Part shown: in pieces, positions 36,271 to 44,399 of the stretch
Position numbering within the stretch: the first letter of the stretch is position 1
Layout of the letters: the number at the start of each line of letters is the position of its first letter
Source: Pedobacter sp. Leaf250
Lineage (GTDB): Bacteria > Bacteroidota > Bacteroidia > Sphingobacteriales > Sphingobacteriaceae
Length of the DNA stretch: 64,000 bases
Assembly: GCF_920984735.1 (NCBI RefSeq)
Contig: NZ_CAKLBU010000017.1
Coordinates: 1 to 64,000, forward strand
Direction of reading: 5' to 3'
Program-made: the position numbers and the translations under genes
The notes under the pieces: generated by a model
The model's database searches: none
What the model was told of the DNA's origin: nothing
The model's input: the letters and a program-made list of their open reading frames with translations, nothing else

Positions 36271-36274
36271 GACT

Positions 36275-37843
36275 TTATCCTTGCGTTACACCTGCTTCCT
36301 CTTTATCATTTGCCTCTTCGGAAATCTCAGTAACCGCCTTTGCGCTTTCAGCGCGGGGCGACTCCTGTGCTTTTTCAAGCGCTGTAAGGCGGTCATATTC
36401 TCCCAGGATAATTTCTGCTGCGCTTTCTGCGCTTCCCGCTGAAAGCAAGGCGAAGAAGTCATAGCTTTTTTCTGGGTACGCATTTTGATGAAAGTTGTCG
36501 TCTATTGCTGATATACTTGAATTTTCTTCGTTGAAAAAACCTTTTTTATGACGGAGTATGTCATCTTTGAGGTATAATAAAACTTTACTTTTAAAAGTTT
36601 CACCTAAATTTTCAGTGTCGCTGAGTTGTTCAGGGCTCAGGAAAAAGGGAGCAATGAGCCGGTCTTCGGCTACGCCGGCTTTTTTTATCAGATAGTGGTT
36701 GATTGCGCGTCTTATATTATTCCATTTATATTTTTTACCGCCAAACTCAAGCTCAGCTGCAGGAAGTTTATCTTCGTTGGCGTTCAGCGGCAAGTATTTT
36801 ATTTCCCAACGGCGTTTAAACGCTGAATCTAACGGAAATACGCCCTGGTCGGCGCTGTTCATCGTCGACCATATGTATAGCGTGGATGGAATGTATAATC
36901 CATTGCTCAATAAATCTGAAAGTATGTCCTGGTAGGTTTCTTCTCTGAGTTGTTCTGCTAGATAATTCATTGCTTCATCGCTCAGGCGGACTCGGTATTC
37001 GCTTGTTCCTTTTTTTCTGTCAAGTAGCTGAAATATTTCTCCGAATACTGCTGAAGCATTTGCTCTGTTCAGTTCTTCTATAATCAAAAGGTACCTTTCG
37101 CCGCTTATCAGCCCTTTGTAGGCGTCAAGAAGAGCGTCCATGAATGGCCCCGGAACAAAGCGGTAATCAATTACAGGCTCATTTATATATTGGGGATGAT
37201 TACGAGTATCTGTCGCTTTTTCATGATAAGTTATTCCTGTTGCTGAATTGCGATAGTATGAGGAGGGTTTATAGCTCCCCACAAATTTTGAATAGCTGTA
37301 ATCAGGATAAAACGTGATACGTTTCTTGTTTACGGAAAACACTGAAGATTTTTCTTCGATGAAATTACTTTTTCCTGTTCCAGGCGCGCCGTAAATCAGC
37401 CAGTTATGAGGCAGCTTTTCAAAATTTTCATCTGCAGGAAGTTCATACGCTGACTCGGTAATTATTGCAGGTAAAGCATACGTTCCCCTTCCAAGCAGTC
37501 CCTCGTAAAAGCTATACCCCTCTTCTCCCGATTTCACGAATGTTACCTCGTAGGTATCATTTTCCTGTTTTTTGATTATGAAGATGTCATCTATTTTCGC
37601 TCCTGCATCATTGATAATACTTACAAATTTTTTAAGACGAACATCTGTGCTTTTCGATTGTCCTCCGTAAGCATATACAACATCATATTCCTTATTATTA
37701 AAATAAAATTTGAGATTTATACCTGTGTGGTCCGGAGTGGGAAACATTCCGCTGTCGATAGCTTCTTTTTGCACGAGAGTATTACTTCCACCACTAGTGC
37801 GTTTATCCTGGGTTTTTAATCGTCTGATGTATAGTTGTTTCAT
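36275..37843 (-). CDS. McrB-like GTPase/AAA+ motor (R1) of a LlaJI-like system
   Basis: The N-terminal about 115 residues (NLKFYFNNKEYDVVYAYG, then RLKKFVSIIND) correspond to the B3-like DNA-recognition domain of LlaJI R1 proteins. The AAA+ domain follows with Walker A YGAPGTGKSN (residues 151-160) and Walker B LLIIEELNRANA. The McrB signature is TMNSADQGVFPLDSAFKRRW, where family members read MNTADRS and end in R-R-(W/F). The acidic, low-complexity tail (EISEEANDKEEAGVTQG) is not conserved in type. It is the first gene of the leftward restriction pair and lies divergent from the vsr gene. Confidence 0.85.
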   Translation of the reverse strand: MKQLYIRRLKTQDKRTSGGSNTLVQKEAIDSGMFPTPDHTGINLKFYFNNKEYDVVYAYGGQSKSTDVRLKKFVSIINDAGAKIDDIFIIKKQENDTYEVTFVKSGEEGYSFYEGLLGRGTYALPAIITESAYELPADENFEKLPHNWLIYGAPGTGKSNFIEEKSSVFSVNKKRITFYPDYSYSKFVGSYKPSSYYRNSATGITYHEKATDTRNHPQYINEPVIDYRFVPGPFMDALLDAYKGLISGERYLLIIEELNRANASAVFGEIFQLLDRKKGTSEYRVRLSDEAMNYLAEQLREETYQDILSDLLSNGLYIPSTLYIWSTMNSADQGVFPLDSAFKRRWEIKYLPLNANEDKLPAAELEFGGKKYKWNNIRRAINHYLIKKAGVAEDRLIAPFFLSPEQLSDTENLGETFKSKVLLYLKDDILRHKKGFFNEENSSISAIDDNFHQNAYPEKSYDFFALLSAGSAESAAEIILGEYDRLTALEKAQESPRAESAKAVTEISEEANDKEEAGVTQG

Positions 37844-38031
37844 ACGGTTTTTGTTGTTATTCCAAATAACAAAGCATTAATATCCCTTGTCGTTTCCGCG
37901 TTTAAGTTAACAATAATTCCCATCAGATGAAAAGAAGGGGCTTGGTTTGATCTCATTGAAAGCCTAAATTTTTACTCGTAGGGTCTTGTTTTCGTCGCAA
38001 ACATTCATTCTTTTGCTTTTGTTGTTTAGAA

Positions 38032-38466
38032 ATGGCTGATGTGCACTCCAAAGAAGTTAGAAGTTTTAATATGTCCCAGATCAAGGGCAAGAACACACGC
38101 CCGGAGATAATCGTACGTAAATTTTTGCACAGCCGGGGTTTTCGCTTCAGAATTCATTCGAAGTTCCTACCAGGAAAGCCTGATATTGTTTTACCTCGTT
38201 ACCGTACTGCTATATTCATTAATGGATGTTTCTGGCATGGCCACGAAGGGTGCAGATATTTTGTAGTTCCTAAAACGAGAACAGATTTTTGGATGGATAA
38301 AATTTATAAAAATATATCCAGAGATTCAGATGCCGAGTCTGCCCTTCGGCATTCAGGATGGAAAGTTATTATTATCTGGGAATGTAAGTTAAAAAAAGCC
38401 ACTTTAACTTCAACACTTGAAGGGCTAATTAATGAAATAACATCTTCTGCTATTAAGCGAATATAA
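38032..38466 (+). CDS. vsr: Very short patch repair endonuclease
   Basis: The protein begins MADVHSKEVRSFNMSQIKGK and contains the family core: NTRPEIIVRKFLHSRGFRFR, then LPGKPDIVLPRYRTAIFING with the catalytic D51, and CFWHGHEGC with H69 and H71 and a zinc-binding cysteine. Vsr nicks DNA next to T:G mismatches made when 5-methylcytosine deaminates. Its place beside two cytosine-5 methyltransferases is therefore logical: it limits mutation at their target site. The 144-residue length is standard. Confidence 0.93.
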   Translation: MADVHSKEVRSFNMSQIKGKNTRPEIIVRKFLHSRGFRFRIHSKFLPGKPDIVLPRYRTAIFINGCFWHGHEGCRYFVVPKTRTDFWMDKIYKNISRDSDAESALRHSGWKVIIIWECKLKKATLTSTLEGLINEITSSAIKRI

Positions 38467-38477
38467 AAAAATAAAAT

Positions 38478-38885
38478 TTACAGTTTACTACGTAAAATTT
38501 CAACTTTTTCCCTCTCGCTAAGCAAAAGCCTTTCATAAAGATCTTTATTTTCCTCTACTAATTCCATTAATTTATCAATTGGATTAAAAGACGGATAGTA
38601 ATTAAACAACGCTCCGTTATCATGGTTGGTGACGGTATTGCCGATTATATTAAATACCGCATCCTCACTGAAATTTTTAATTGCCTCAGAGGATAAACCC
38701 AATACTGTTGCTATTTTGTCTAATGTCTTATCTTCTATTTCTGCACTTTGTTCTAACTTGCTAATGGCCTGTTGGCTTAAACCCAACTCAAAAGCTAAAG
38801 TATCCTGCTTCATCCCTCTTAATTCACGAATTCTAGATACTTTTCGGCCTAAGTGCATGCGAGTGTTTTTTTCAGAGGTTTCCAT
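38478..38885 (-). CDS. XRE-family transcriptional regulator
   Basis: An HTH_3 domain occupies residues 12-70: GRKVSRIRELRGMKQDTLAF, then ELGLSQQAISKLEQSAEIED and KTLDKIATVLGL. A helical tail rich in glutamate and lysine follows (LMELVEENKDLYERLLLSER), probably a coiled coil. Proteins with this layout are common in Bacteroidota and often sit in mobile DNA. It is convergent with vsr (11 bases apart) and divergent from the MNT-HEPN-like gene, so it may repress that operon. Confidence 0.8.
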   Translation of the reverse strand: METSEKNTRMHLGRKVSRIRELRGMKQDTLAFELGLSQQAISKLEQSAEIEDKTLDKIATVLGLSSEAIKNFSEDAVFNIIGNTVTNHDNGALFNYYPSFNPIDKLMELVEENKDLYERLLLSEREKVEILRSKL

Positions 38886-38965
38886 AAACCAAATATACCT
38901 AAATTTTTTCTTTGGTAAAAAACAACCAAACCAATGTATTTAACAATACGAGATGGTTCGGTACA

Positions 38966-39889
38966 ATGGAATTGACCAAGATCTTAGCAACGACAAATTA
39001 TAATGCTATGATAAAATCAACATTAAGCCCCGAAAAACGCATAACCGCTGACCTTGATAGGTTACTCAGATCACTAATTGAAAAGTTCAAACCATCTAAA
39101 ATTTATTCTTTTAGTACCATAATTAGTGCTAAGATTCAAACAGGATGCTTTGGAGATGAGGCACATATACAAGAGCCCCATCACTTTATTTTAATGATAA
39201 TGGAAACATCGACTCGAAATGAACATGAAGCACAGGATTTTTGCAGGGTTCACTTTAGCGAAGGCAAGATTACTATACTTTCCCATGGAATTGAGACCAT
39301 AAATGAATGCATCAGAAAAAACAATAGATTTTTCATCACGATATTAAATGAAGGAAAGATTCTCTATAATAACACAGGAATACTGGCGCAAGAAATTGAA
39401 ATCCCATTTGACCCAAGCCTAAACTTTGAAAAGGCCAAAAGGCACTTTGAGCACAGAATAGAATTAGCTCAGGGTTTTTTGGACGCGGCAGCAGATAGTT
39501 ATGCCAATCAACATTATGCCATTGCCGTTTTTTTGACCCACCAAGTCATCGAACAATGTACCATTGCATTGATCAGAGTTAATCTCGCTTACAGATCAGA
39601 TATTCATCACTTAGGCCGTCAACTAGATCTCTGCTGTTGCTTTTCAGAAGAACCTTCCAATCTTTTTAGAACTACAAAAGACGATCTTTTATTATTTGAA
39701 ATTTTACTAAGGAGCTATTCCCAGGCAAGATATAAGGATACTTTTAAAGTTGATTCAGGCGATGCTGATAAACTTGTTTCAAAAGCATATGCATTCTTCG
39801 AACTCACCAAAAAGATTTGCACCAATAAAATAGCTGAGTTTAAATTCCAAAACGAGAAGCAAACAGAAATGGAGGTAGGTTTTGAATAA
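38966..39889 (+). CDS. HEPN-domain protein with N-terminal nucleotidyltransferase-like region
   Basis: I start at the ATG at 38966 (MELTKILATTNY), because the 18 codons before it overlap the promoter region of the divergent regulator. The N-terminal 150 residues resemble a degenerate nucleotidyltransferase-like domain without a GS motif. The C-terminal half reads as a HEPN domain: ELAQGFLDAAADSYANQHYA, IAVFLTHQVIEQCTIALIRV, HHLGRQLDLC and LLRSYSQARYKDTF. Such fused MNT-HEPN proteins occur in Bacteroidota beside mobilization genes. Its last codons overlap the next gene by 8 bases. A toxin or defence role is inference. Confidence 0.6.
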   Translation: MELTKILATTNYNAMIKSTLSPEKRITADLDRLLRSLIEKFKPSKIYSFSTIISAKIQTGCFGDEAHIQEPHHFILMIMETSTRNEHEAQDFCRVHFSEGKITILSHGIETINECIRKNNRFFITILNEGKILYNNTGILAQEIEIPFDPSLNFEKAKRHFEHRIELAQGFLDAAADSYANQHYAIAVFLTHQVIEQCTIALIRVNLAYRSDIHHLGRQLDLCCCFSEEPSNLFRTTKDDLLLFEILLRSYSQARYKDTFKVDSGDADKLVSKAYAFFELTKKICTNKIAEFKFQNEKQTEMEVGFE

Positions 39890-41174
39890 TTTCACTCCCG
39901 ATATGCCTTTTTACAGGTATTTTAAACTCCCCTTCAAAAAAGGAACTCGATTGCTAGAAAGAAAAACTCTGGATTCACTTTCGGAATTCAGGCCACCAAA
40001 ACGCGGCTACCTTTCTGTTAGAGTAAAAAATCTGGGTTTTGTTAACGAGATACTTACCGCGTCTATCAGTATCGAAAAAGAAGATGTCGAAATGGTATTC
40101 ATGAAAGTAACGCAGCATCATTTACTTATCAGCTGCAGCGTCGACACAGATGAATTTTATTTAAGCAGATATGCCTACTTTTTTCTAAATAAATATTTAT
40201 GGTTTTATCATGAAAAAAGCTTTGAGGATTATTACTATCCGGATTTCTTTGATGCTGATAGAGGGACATCAAAATATCTGAAGATCGTGAGCAATAGTAA
40301 GGGCCTAACCATTAAACTCAAAGAGCAGTTTAGAAATCTTTTTAAACCGGGAGTTTCACTTCCCATTATTCCGCTAAAAAATGAGGCAAGAATAAATATT
40401 TTTCTTGAACCACAATTATCGGATTCATTAGAAAATGATACACCAGTTATCGCATATTGTATTTTAGATCCCTTGAACCTACACCAGATATACAATGAAG
40501 AAAAAGAATTAACCCTACTCACTCCTTTTACGGCAACCCTAAATAATGACAAAAGAAATTTCAAATCATTATTGACATACTTAAACAGTAATACGATATC
40601 AGACGATTTCGAGCTCAATTCAGGGCAGCTTAATTTGAACGACATTTGTGAAGAAATGTGGGAGAACTCTATCTATTTTCGAATGAAAAACCACAAGGAC
40701 GAAAATTATAGCAGAACCTTTTCTGAAAGAAAAAAACTTCAGTTTGATCTTTGGAAAAGTGCACTTCCGCTAATGATAAACGAACGTTTCATGTGCTATC
40801 AATGGATTTATGGTTTAAGATATATTAGAGGAAAGCCAATAAAAAAAGATATTCGCTTCTGTCAGGTTGCAGCAGATATACCTCAACTCAAATTTTTTCT
40901 TATCGACAAATGCGACTACTATTTCCTTGACCTGAAATTTATGGTGAATGGCAGGCTCTTCAATTTTGCGACAATGTTTAACATGTTCTTTTTTGCTGCT
41001 GCAGAAAAGGAGCCGATGACGTTTTACTTGTTAGGTTCGATGGCTGATGCTGAAATCGTATCTTATTTCTCGAAAATAAGTTTTCGGTTGCCTGTACTAA
41101 AGAAACATTATGATACCCACTTGAGGACCTTTGTTCAACAAATTGCACAAACCTATGGCTTAACCAAAAGATAG
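39882..41174 (+). CDS. Unknown 430-residue protein coupled to the HEPN gene
   Basis: The protein overlaps the HEPN-type gene by 8 bases and surely shares its transcript. I do not recognise the family. It is rich in phenylalanine and tyrosine (SRYAYFFLNKYLWFYHEKSF, NMFFFAAAEKEPMTFYLLGS) without a clear membrane segment or a signal peptide. The C-terminal part is helical. A strong terminator follows 15 bases after the stop, which makes the HEPN-type gene and this gene a two-gene operon. Confidence 0.6.
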   Translation: MNNFTPDMPFYRYFKLPFKKGTRLLERKTLDSLSEFRPPKRGYLSVRVKNLGFVNEILTASISIEKEDVEMVFMKVTQHHLLISCSVDTDEFYLSRYAYFFLNKYLWFYHEKSFEDYYYPDFFDADRGTSKYLKIVSNSKGLTIKLKEQFRNLFKPGVSLPIIPLKNEARINIFLEPQLSDSLENDTPVIAYCILDPLNLHQIYNEEKELTLLTPFTATLNNDKRNFKSLLTYLNSNTISDDFELNSGQLNLNDICEEMWENSIYFRMKNHKDENYSRTFSERKKLQFDLWKSALPLMINERFMCYQWIYGLRYIRGKPIKKDIRFCQVAADIPQLKFFLIDKCDYYFLDLKFMVNGRLFNFATMFNMFFFAAAEKEPMTFYLLGSMADAEIVSYFSKISFRLPVLKKHYDTHLRTFVQQIAQTYGLTKR

Positions 41175-41188
41175 TCCTACACCAAATG

Positions 41189-41229
41189 CCTGTCCATTCT
41201 GGAATTTTAGAATGGGCAGGATTTTTTTC
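41189..41229 (+). terminator. Rho-independent terminator after the HEPN-type operon
   Basis: CCTGTCCATTCT pairs with AGAATGGGCAGG (one G-U pair) around an 8-base loop, followed directly by a run of seven T residues. It ends the rightward two-gene operon. Confidence 0.85.
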
Positions 41230-41303
41230 GTAGATGTAAAATGCAAACCTGGGTCGGGTTGAGCGGCAGGATTTGCAGGCCACAAATGCGTGGTTGGTAA
41301 TTA

Positions 41304-41912
41304 TCAATTAGCTTTTTTCTGCTTATCCTTTAAATTCTTTTTTGATTTCCGTGCCGTTTCATAATCTTTTTTTGCCTTGGCTTCCTTTAAACTTGCCTCG
41401 ATTAATACCTGCTGCTGATGGATTTGGAGATCAGCGTTTTTCATTAGGTTCTCTTTGTCTTTCAGGTAATGCCCGTCAATTTCATTAGCGAGCTCTGCAT
41501 AGGCCCCGCGTATCACCTTAAATTTATCTGATTCGGTTTTGAGCTCGCTATTCCTTAAGATTAAAAAGATGGAACTTCCTAAGGAAATTGCAACAATAAG
41601 AAAAATAATTATTGCACCAACAAAATAGAACTTTGATTTTATCTCATAGTGATGTTGGTGCTTTACGTTAAACGATTCGGGTAACTGCTCTATTTTTTTC
41701 TTTAACACATTCATCGAAATTGCAAATCTCTTAAGCTCATCAATAGAAGGCATGATTCCTCCATTAGGTGTAGTAATTGCAATCGCCTCATCCGCCTGCA
41801 AATTCTGATGCGCAATAATAGCCGATAACTTTTCATCCTGGAATTTCAGCTGACCGATAAGCAGATCCATGATCTCTTCTATATTTTCTAACTTTTCATT
41901 TATGTTTTCCAT
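41304..41912 (-). CDS. Membrane protein at the end of the mobilization operon
   Basis: The 202-residue protein has one transmembrane helix in its middle (FYFVGAIIIFLIVAISLGSSIF, about residues 93-114). Charged helical regions lie on both sides, and the C-terminal tail is highly lysine-rich and coiled-coil-like (EASLKEAKAKKDYETARKSK). It lies 21 bases after the relaxase gene on the same strand. Similar small membrane proteins accompany MobA/MobB genes in Bacteroidota mobilizable elements. It may help dock the relaxosome at the membrane, but this is not known. Confidence 0.6.
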   Translation of the reverse strand: MENINEKLENIEEIMDLLIGQLKFQDEKLSAIIAHQNLQADEAIAITTPNGGIMPSIDELKRFAISMNVLKKKIEQLPESFNVKHQHHYEIKSKFYFVGAIIIFLIVAISLGSSIFLILRNSELKTESDKFKVIRGAYAELANEIDGHYLKDKENLMKNADLQIHQQQVLIEASLKEAKAKKDYETARKSKKNLKDKQKKAN

Positions 41913-41933
41913 AAGATTGCCTTTAATTTGTAA

Positions 41934-42878
41934 TTACCTGCCTCTTCCCTGACTTTGTTCTTCATCATAACCGGTTCCTCTTTTTTTCTTTTTTCTGGGC
42001 TCTGGTTCAGCTTGAATCGGCGAGAACGTAGGCGCAAACAGAATTTCCAATACTTCAGTCAGTTTAGAGGATTCACTAAACGTCCCCTTGCCAAGAGAAC
42101 TTTCACTAAATTCCCTTTCTAGTAAGTTTATTTTGGTAGAATCCTTGTGAACAGATATATCCTGAAAAAAGGCATTGAGTTTACCATAACTTAGCGACCT
42201 GTCGATTTCAGAACCTTTAAAAATATATTCTCCGCTCTTGAATGAAATGCCCTGTATTTCGTTGCTACCCTTCTTATATTTGAAAACCATTTCAATACCG
42301 GCGTTGGCTAGTTTATTTCCAAAGCTCTCCCAGTCTTTACTACTTTTTTTTGCTGATTTGATTTGGTCAAAAAGCAGATACCGGATCTTATCGCTTCCTT
42401 TAAGCGCTTTTCTGTTAACTTTGTCTCTATCCTTTGCTATAAATAACCTATGCTTTACGGTTATTTCTTTGCAGGCCGAAACGTTTTTTTTAAACTGGAA
42501 CTGGTCAGAAATTGTCTTGCCATCATTATCCACCCGATTATAAATTATATGTAAATGGGGGTGATGGTTATCATTATGCCGGACAACAAGCAACTGCGTA
42601 TTTCTTATGCCCATGAGCTTCAAATACTCCATTGCCATTGCCAACATATTTTCATTACTCAATTTATCTCTATCAACTTCACTCCAGCTAAGGGAAATAT
42701 GGGCTACCGCTTTTGAAAGCTCAGGATTCATCTTTCTTTGCAAATCAAAATCCCTTACAATGAGGATTGGTTTATCCATCCTGATCCCATCCCCATGAAG
42801 AATCTCTGCATCCTTCTTATTTACTACATAGCGAACACAACCACCGAAGCTTTTTCCAATTACAATTTTTCCTATCAT
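41934..42878 (-). CDS. mobB: Relaxase (mobilization protein MobB type)
   Basis: The N-terminal relaxase domain starts MIGKIVIGKSFGGCVRYVVN, typical of Bacteroidota relaxases. It contains AVAHISLSW (H60) and the three-histidine metal motif in HNDNHHPHLHIIYNRVD (H101-H110). The enzyme nicks oriT, stays bound to the 5' end and leads the strand into the recipient through a helper conjugation machine. The C-terminal third is a lysine-, serine-rich region ending in a basic tail. Length 314. The gene overlaps mobC by 4 bases (ATGA), so the two are coupled. Confidence 0.9.
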   Translation of the reverse strand: MIGKIVIGKSFGGCVRYVVNKKDAEILHGDGIRMDKPILIVRDFDLQRKMNPELSKAVAHISLSWSEVDRDKLSNENMLAMAMEYLKLMGIRNTQLLVVRHNDNHHPHLHIIYNRVDNDGKTISDQFQFKKNVSACKEITVKHRLFIAKDRDKVNRKALKGSDKIRYLLFDQIKSAKKSSKDWESFGNKLANAGIEMVFKYKKGSNEIQGISFKSGEYIFKGSEIDRSLSYGKLNAFFQDISVHKDSTKINLLEREFSESSLGKGTFSESSKLTEVLEILFAPTFSPIQAEPEPRKKKKRGTGYDEEQSQGRGR

Positions 42879-43366
42879 TCCCTGAAATACTTAGCAATCA
42901 ATTCATGTATCTCACCTATCAACTCCCTACACTTTTTCTGGAACACCAATAGTCCTTGCTCATGAGAAAGCTTGGTAAGCTGGTTCAGGTTGTTTGCCAT
43001 TCCTGCAAGTATCCTGAATACCTTCAAATCCTCAGGACTTATTCTTGGTGAAACCTTTCCCGCTTTAGCTGCCTGGCGAAACCAATCACTGATTTTAATC
43101 CCAGCCTTATTAGCCTTTCCCTCAATGATAAAATGATCCGTTTTGCTCAATCTAACCATAATGATTTTTTCTCGTTTTATCTTTTTTACCGGCCTGCCCC
43201 CCTTAGACTTTCCGACATTTAATAGTTCTTCCAAAATGTTCCTTAATTTTTCTTCACCTACTTTTTGCGACCATCGGGAGTAAAAAGGCAAGTTCTTTTT
43301 CGCCGTAGCGGAAAAGGTTTTTGTATAGCAAAAACACAAACTTGCTCCCTCAAAACGCCAAGTCAA
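42875..43366 (-). CDS. mobC: Relaxosome accessory protein (MobC/MobA type)
   Basis: The core is a ribbon-helix-helix/MobC protein: GGRPVKKIKREKIIMVRLSK, then IEGKANKAGIKISDWFRQAA and ILAGMANNLNQLTKLSHEQG. It binds oriT and helps the relaxase. The most upstream start (43366) would translate a stretch containing a hairpin (FCYTKTFSATAKKNLPF), which looks like the origin of transfer and not like protein. The real start is therefore probably downstream; an ATG at 43159 is the only in-frame one but would remove part of the conserved N-terminus, so a non-ATG start between them is possible. Confidence 0.82.
   Translation of the reverse strand: MTWRFEGASLCFCYTKTFSATAKKNLPFYSRWSQKVGEEKLRNILEELLNVGKSKGGRPVKKIKREKIIMVRLSKTDHFIIEGKANKAGIKISDWFRQAAKAGKVSPRISPEDLKVFRILAGMANNLNQLTKLSHEQGLLVFQKKCRELIGEIHELIAKYFRE
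43317..43335. other. Candidate origin of transfer hairpin
   Basis: A perfect 7-bp inverted repeat, GTTTTTG with CAAAAAC around TATAG, lies directly at the 5' end of the mobC gene and overlaps its longest frame. A hairpin next to the first mob gene is where oriT lies in Bacteroidota mobilizable elements. The nick site would be expected in the flanking ACAAACTTGC side; this is not proven. Confidence 0.4.
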
Positions 43367-43381
43367 TCACCGCTTAATATT

Positions 43382-44335
43382 CTACTGTTTAATTAATGAT
43401 TTTAAAATCTGATATGCCCTTTTCCGATCTCCATAAGCAGCATAATGAATAAGAATATCGCAGGGAGATCCACCTTTTTTATTTATGAAAAATTGTGCCG
43501 CAGGAGCTTCACTACTGAATACAAAAAATGTTCTTAAAGTTGTATGGTACTCTGCACTCAGTCCATTCCTAACCTCCTTTCCAGGCCTGGTGTACCGAAT
43601 CCTTGGACCTTTATGGCTGTGGCATTTCCAACCGGCATTCAATAGGATAGTATTGATAATATCCTTATCGGCTTGACTGTTAAAATCTTGCCAGATATTT
43701 CCATTCATACCAGACCTAAGCTGACCAGTTAATAGCCTGCTAACTACAGTCTCGGGAAAAAGTCTTTTTTTAAACAGGACTGCCTCGTCATTAAAAAAAG
43801 CATTTGGATCAAAGGACAGAAAACGATATGAGGCCACGTTTCTTGGTGCAGTATCCAAGGTAATATCCAAACTATAAAAATACTGAACCATGGCGTCAAA
43901 ATGTTCCTTGTGAAATTCAACAAACTCAATAGGAATCAAACCCCATAATCCATTTCCGCTTGCTGATTTACCACAATAGGCTATGTAAGGTATTGCAATA
44001 ATCCTCTTAAATATGTTATCGAGCCTCTCGCCAAGACCGTCAACATCAAAGGCAAGATAACCACTATGGCTATGATGAAAGCGCTCACCTCGTCCGCCGA
44101 GTTGCTGGCTACACGGAGTAATTGCTAATAACTTTCCCTTTAAGTATTGCTGCCTAGGGGACTTATATTCACATTGTCGGATTTCGCTTAAAATATCAGC
44201 TTGCCAAGACGTTGACAAAGCATCAAATAAAGTAATTGATTTTGGAGAGGTACTGTATTTATTCTCAAAAATACTGCACCAGGCTGTTCTCAAACTTCTC
44301 ATAAAAGAATTTTGGAACTGAAATAGAATGGCCAT
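43382..44335 (-). CDS. BT4734/BF3469-family (VirE N-terminal-like) protein
   Basis: The 317-residue protein contains QYLKGKLLAITPCSQQLGGR, GYLAFDVDGL and YIAYCGKSASGNGLWGLIPI, then LDTAPRNVASYRFLSFDPNA, all typical of the BT4734-like N-terminal domain. This resembles a primase-polymerase or VirE-N region. In Bacteroidota elements this gene lies between the mob genes and a RepA-like ATPase gene and is thought to take part in replication of the excised circle. The C-terminal part has GWKCHSHKGPRIRYTRPGKE and a short helical end. Its order with neighbours (HTH, ATPase, BT4734, mobC, mobB) is the standard one. Confidence 0.78.
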   Translation of the reverse strand: MAILFQFQNSFMRSLRTAWCSIFENKYSTSPKSITLFDALSTSWQADILSEIRQCEYKSPRQQYLKGKLLAITPCSQQLGGRGERFHHSHSGYLAFDVDGLGERLDNIFKRIIAIPYIAYCGKSASGNGLWGLIPIEFVEFHKEHFDAMVQYFYSLDITLDTAPRNVASYRFLSFDPNAFFNDEAVLFKKRLFPETVVSRLLTGQLRSGMNGNIWQDFNSQADKDIINTILLNAGWKCHSHKGPRIRYTRPGKEVRNGLSAEYHTTLRTFFVFSSEAPAAQFFINKKGGSPCDILIHYAAYGDRKRAYQILKSLIKQ

Positions 44336-44399
44336 TCCACTTGCCGTTCCAGTTTACTTAATGAACTAAACTGAAATGGCTCTACCTTTAGGTAGCCAT

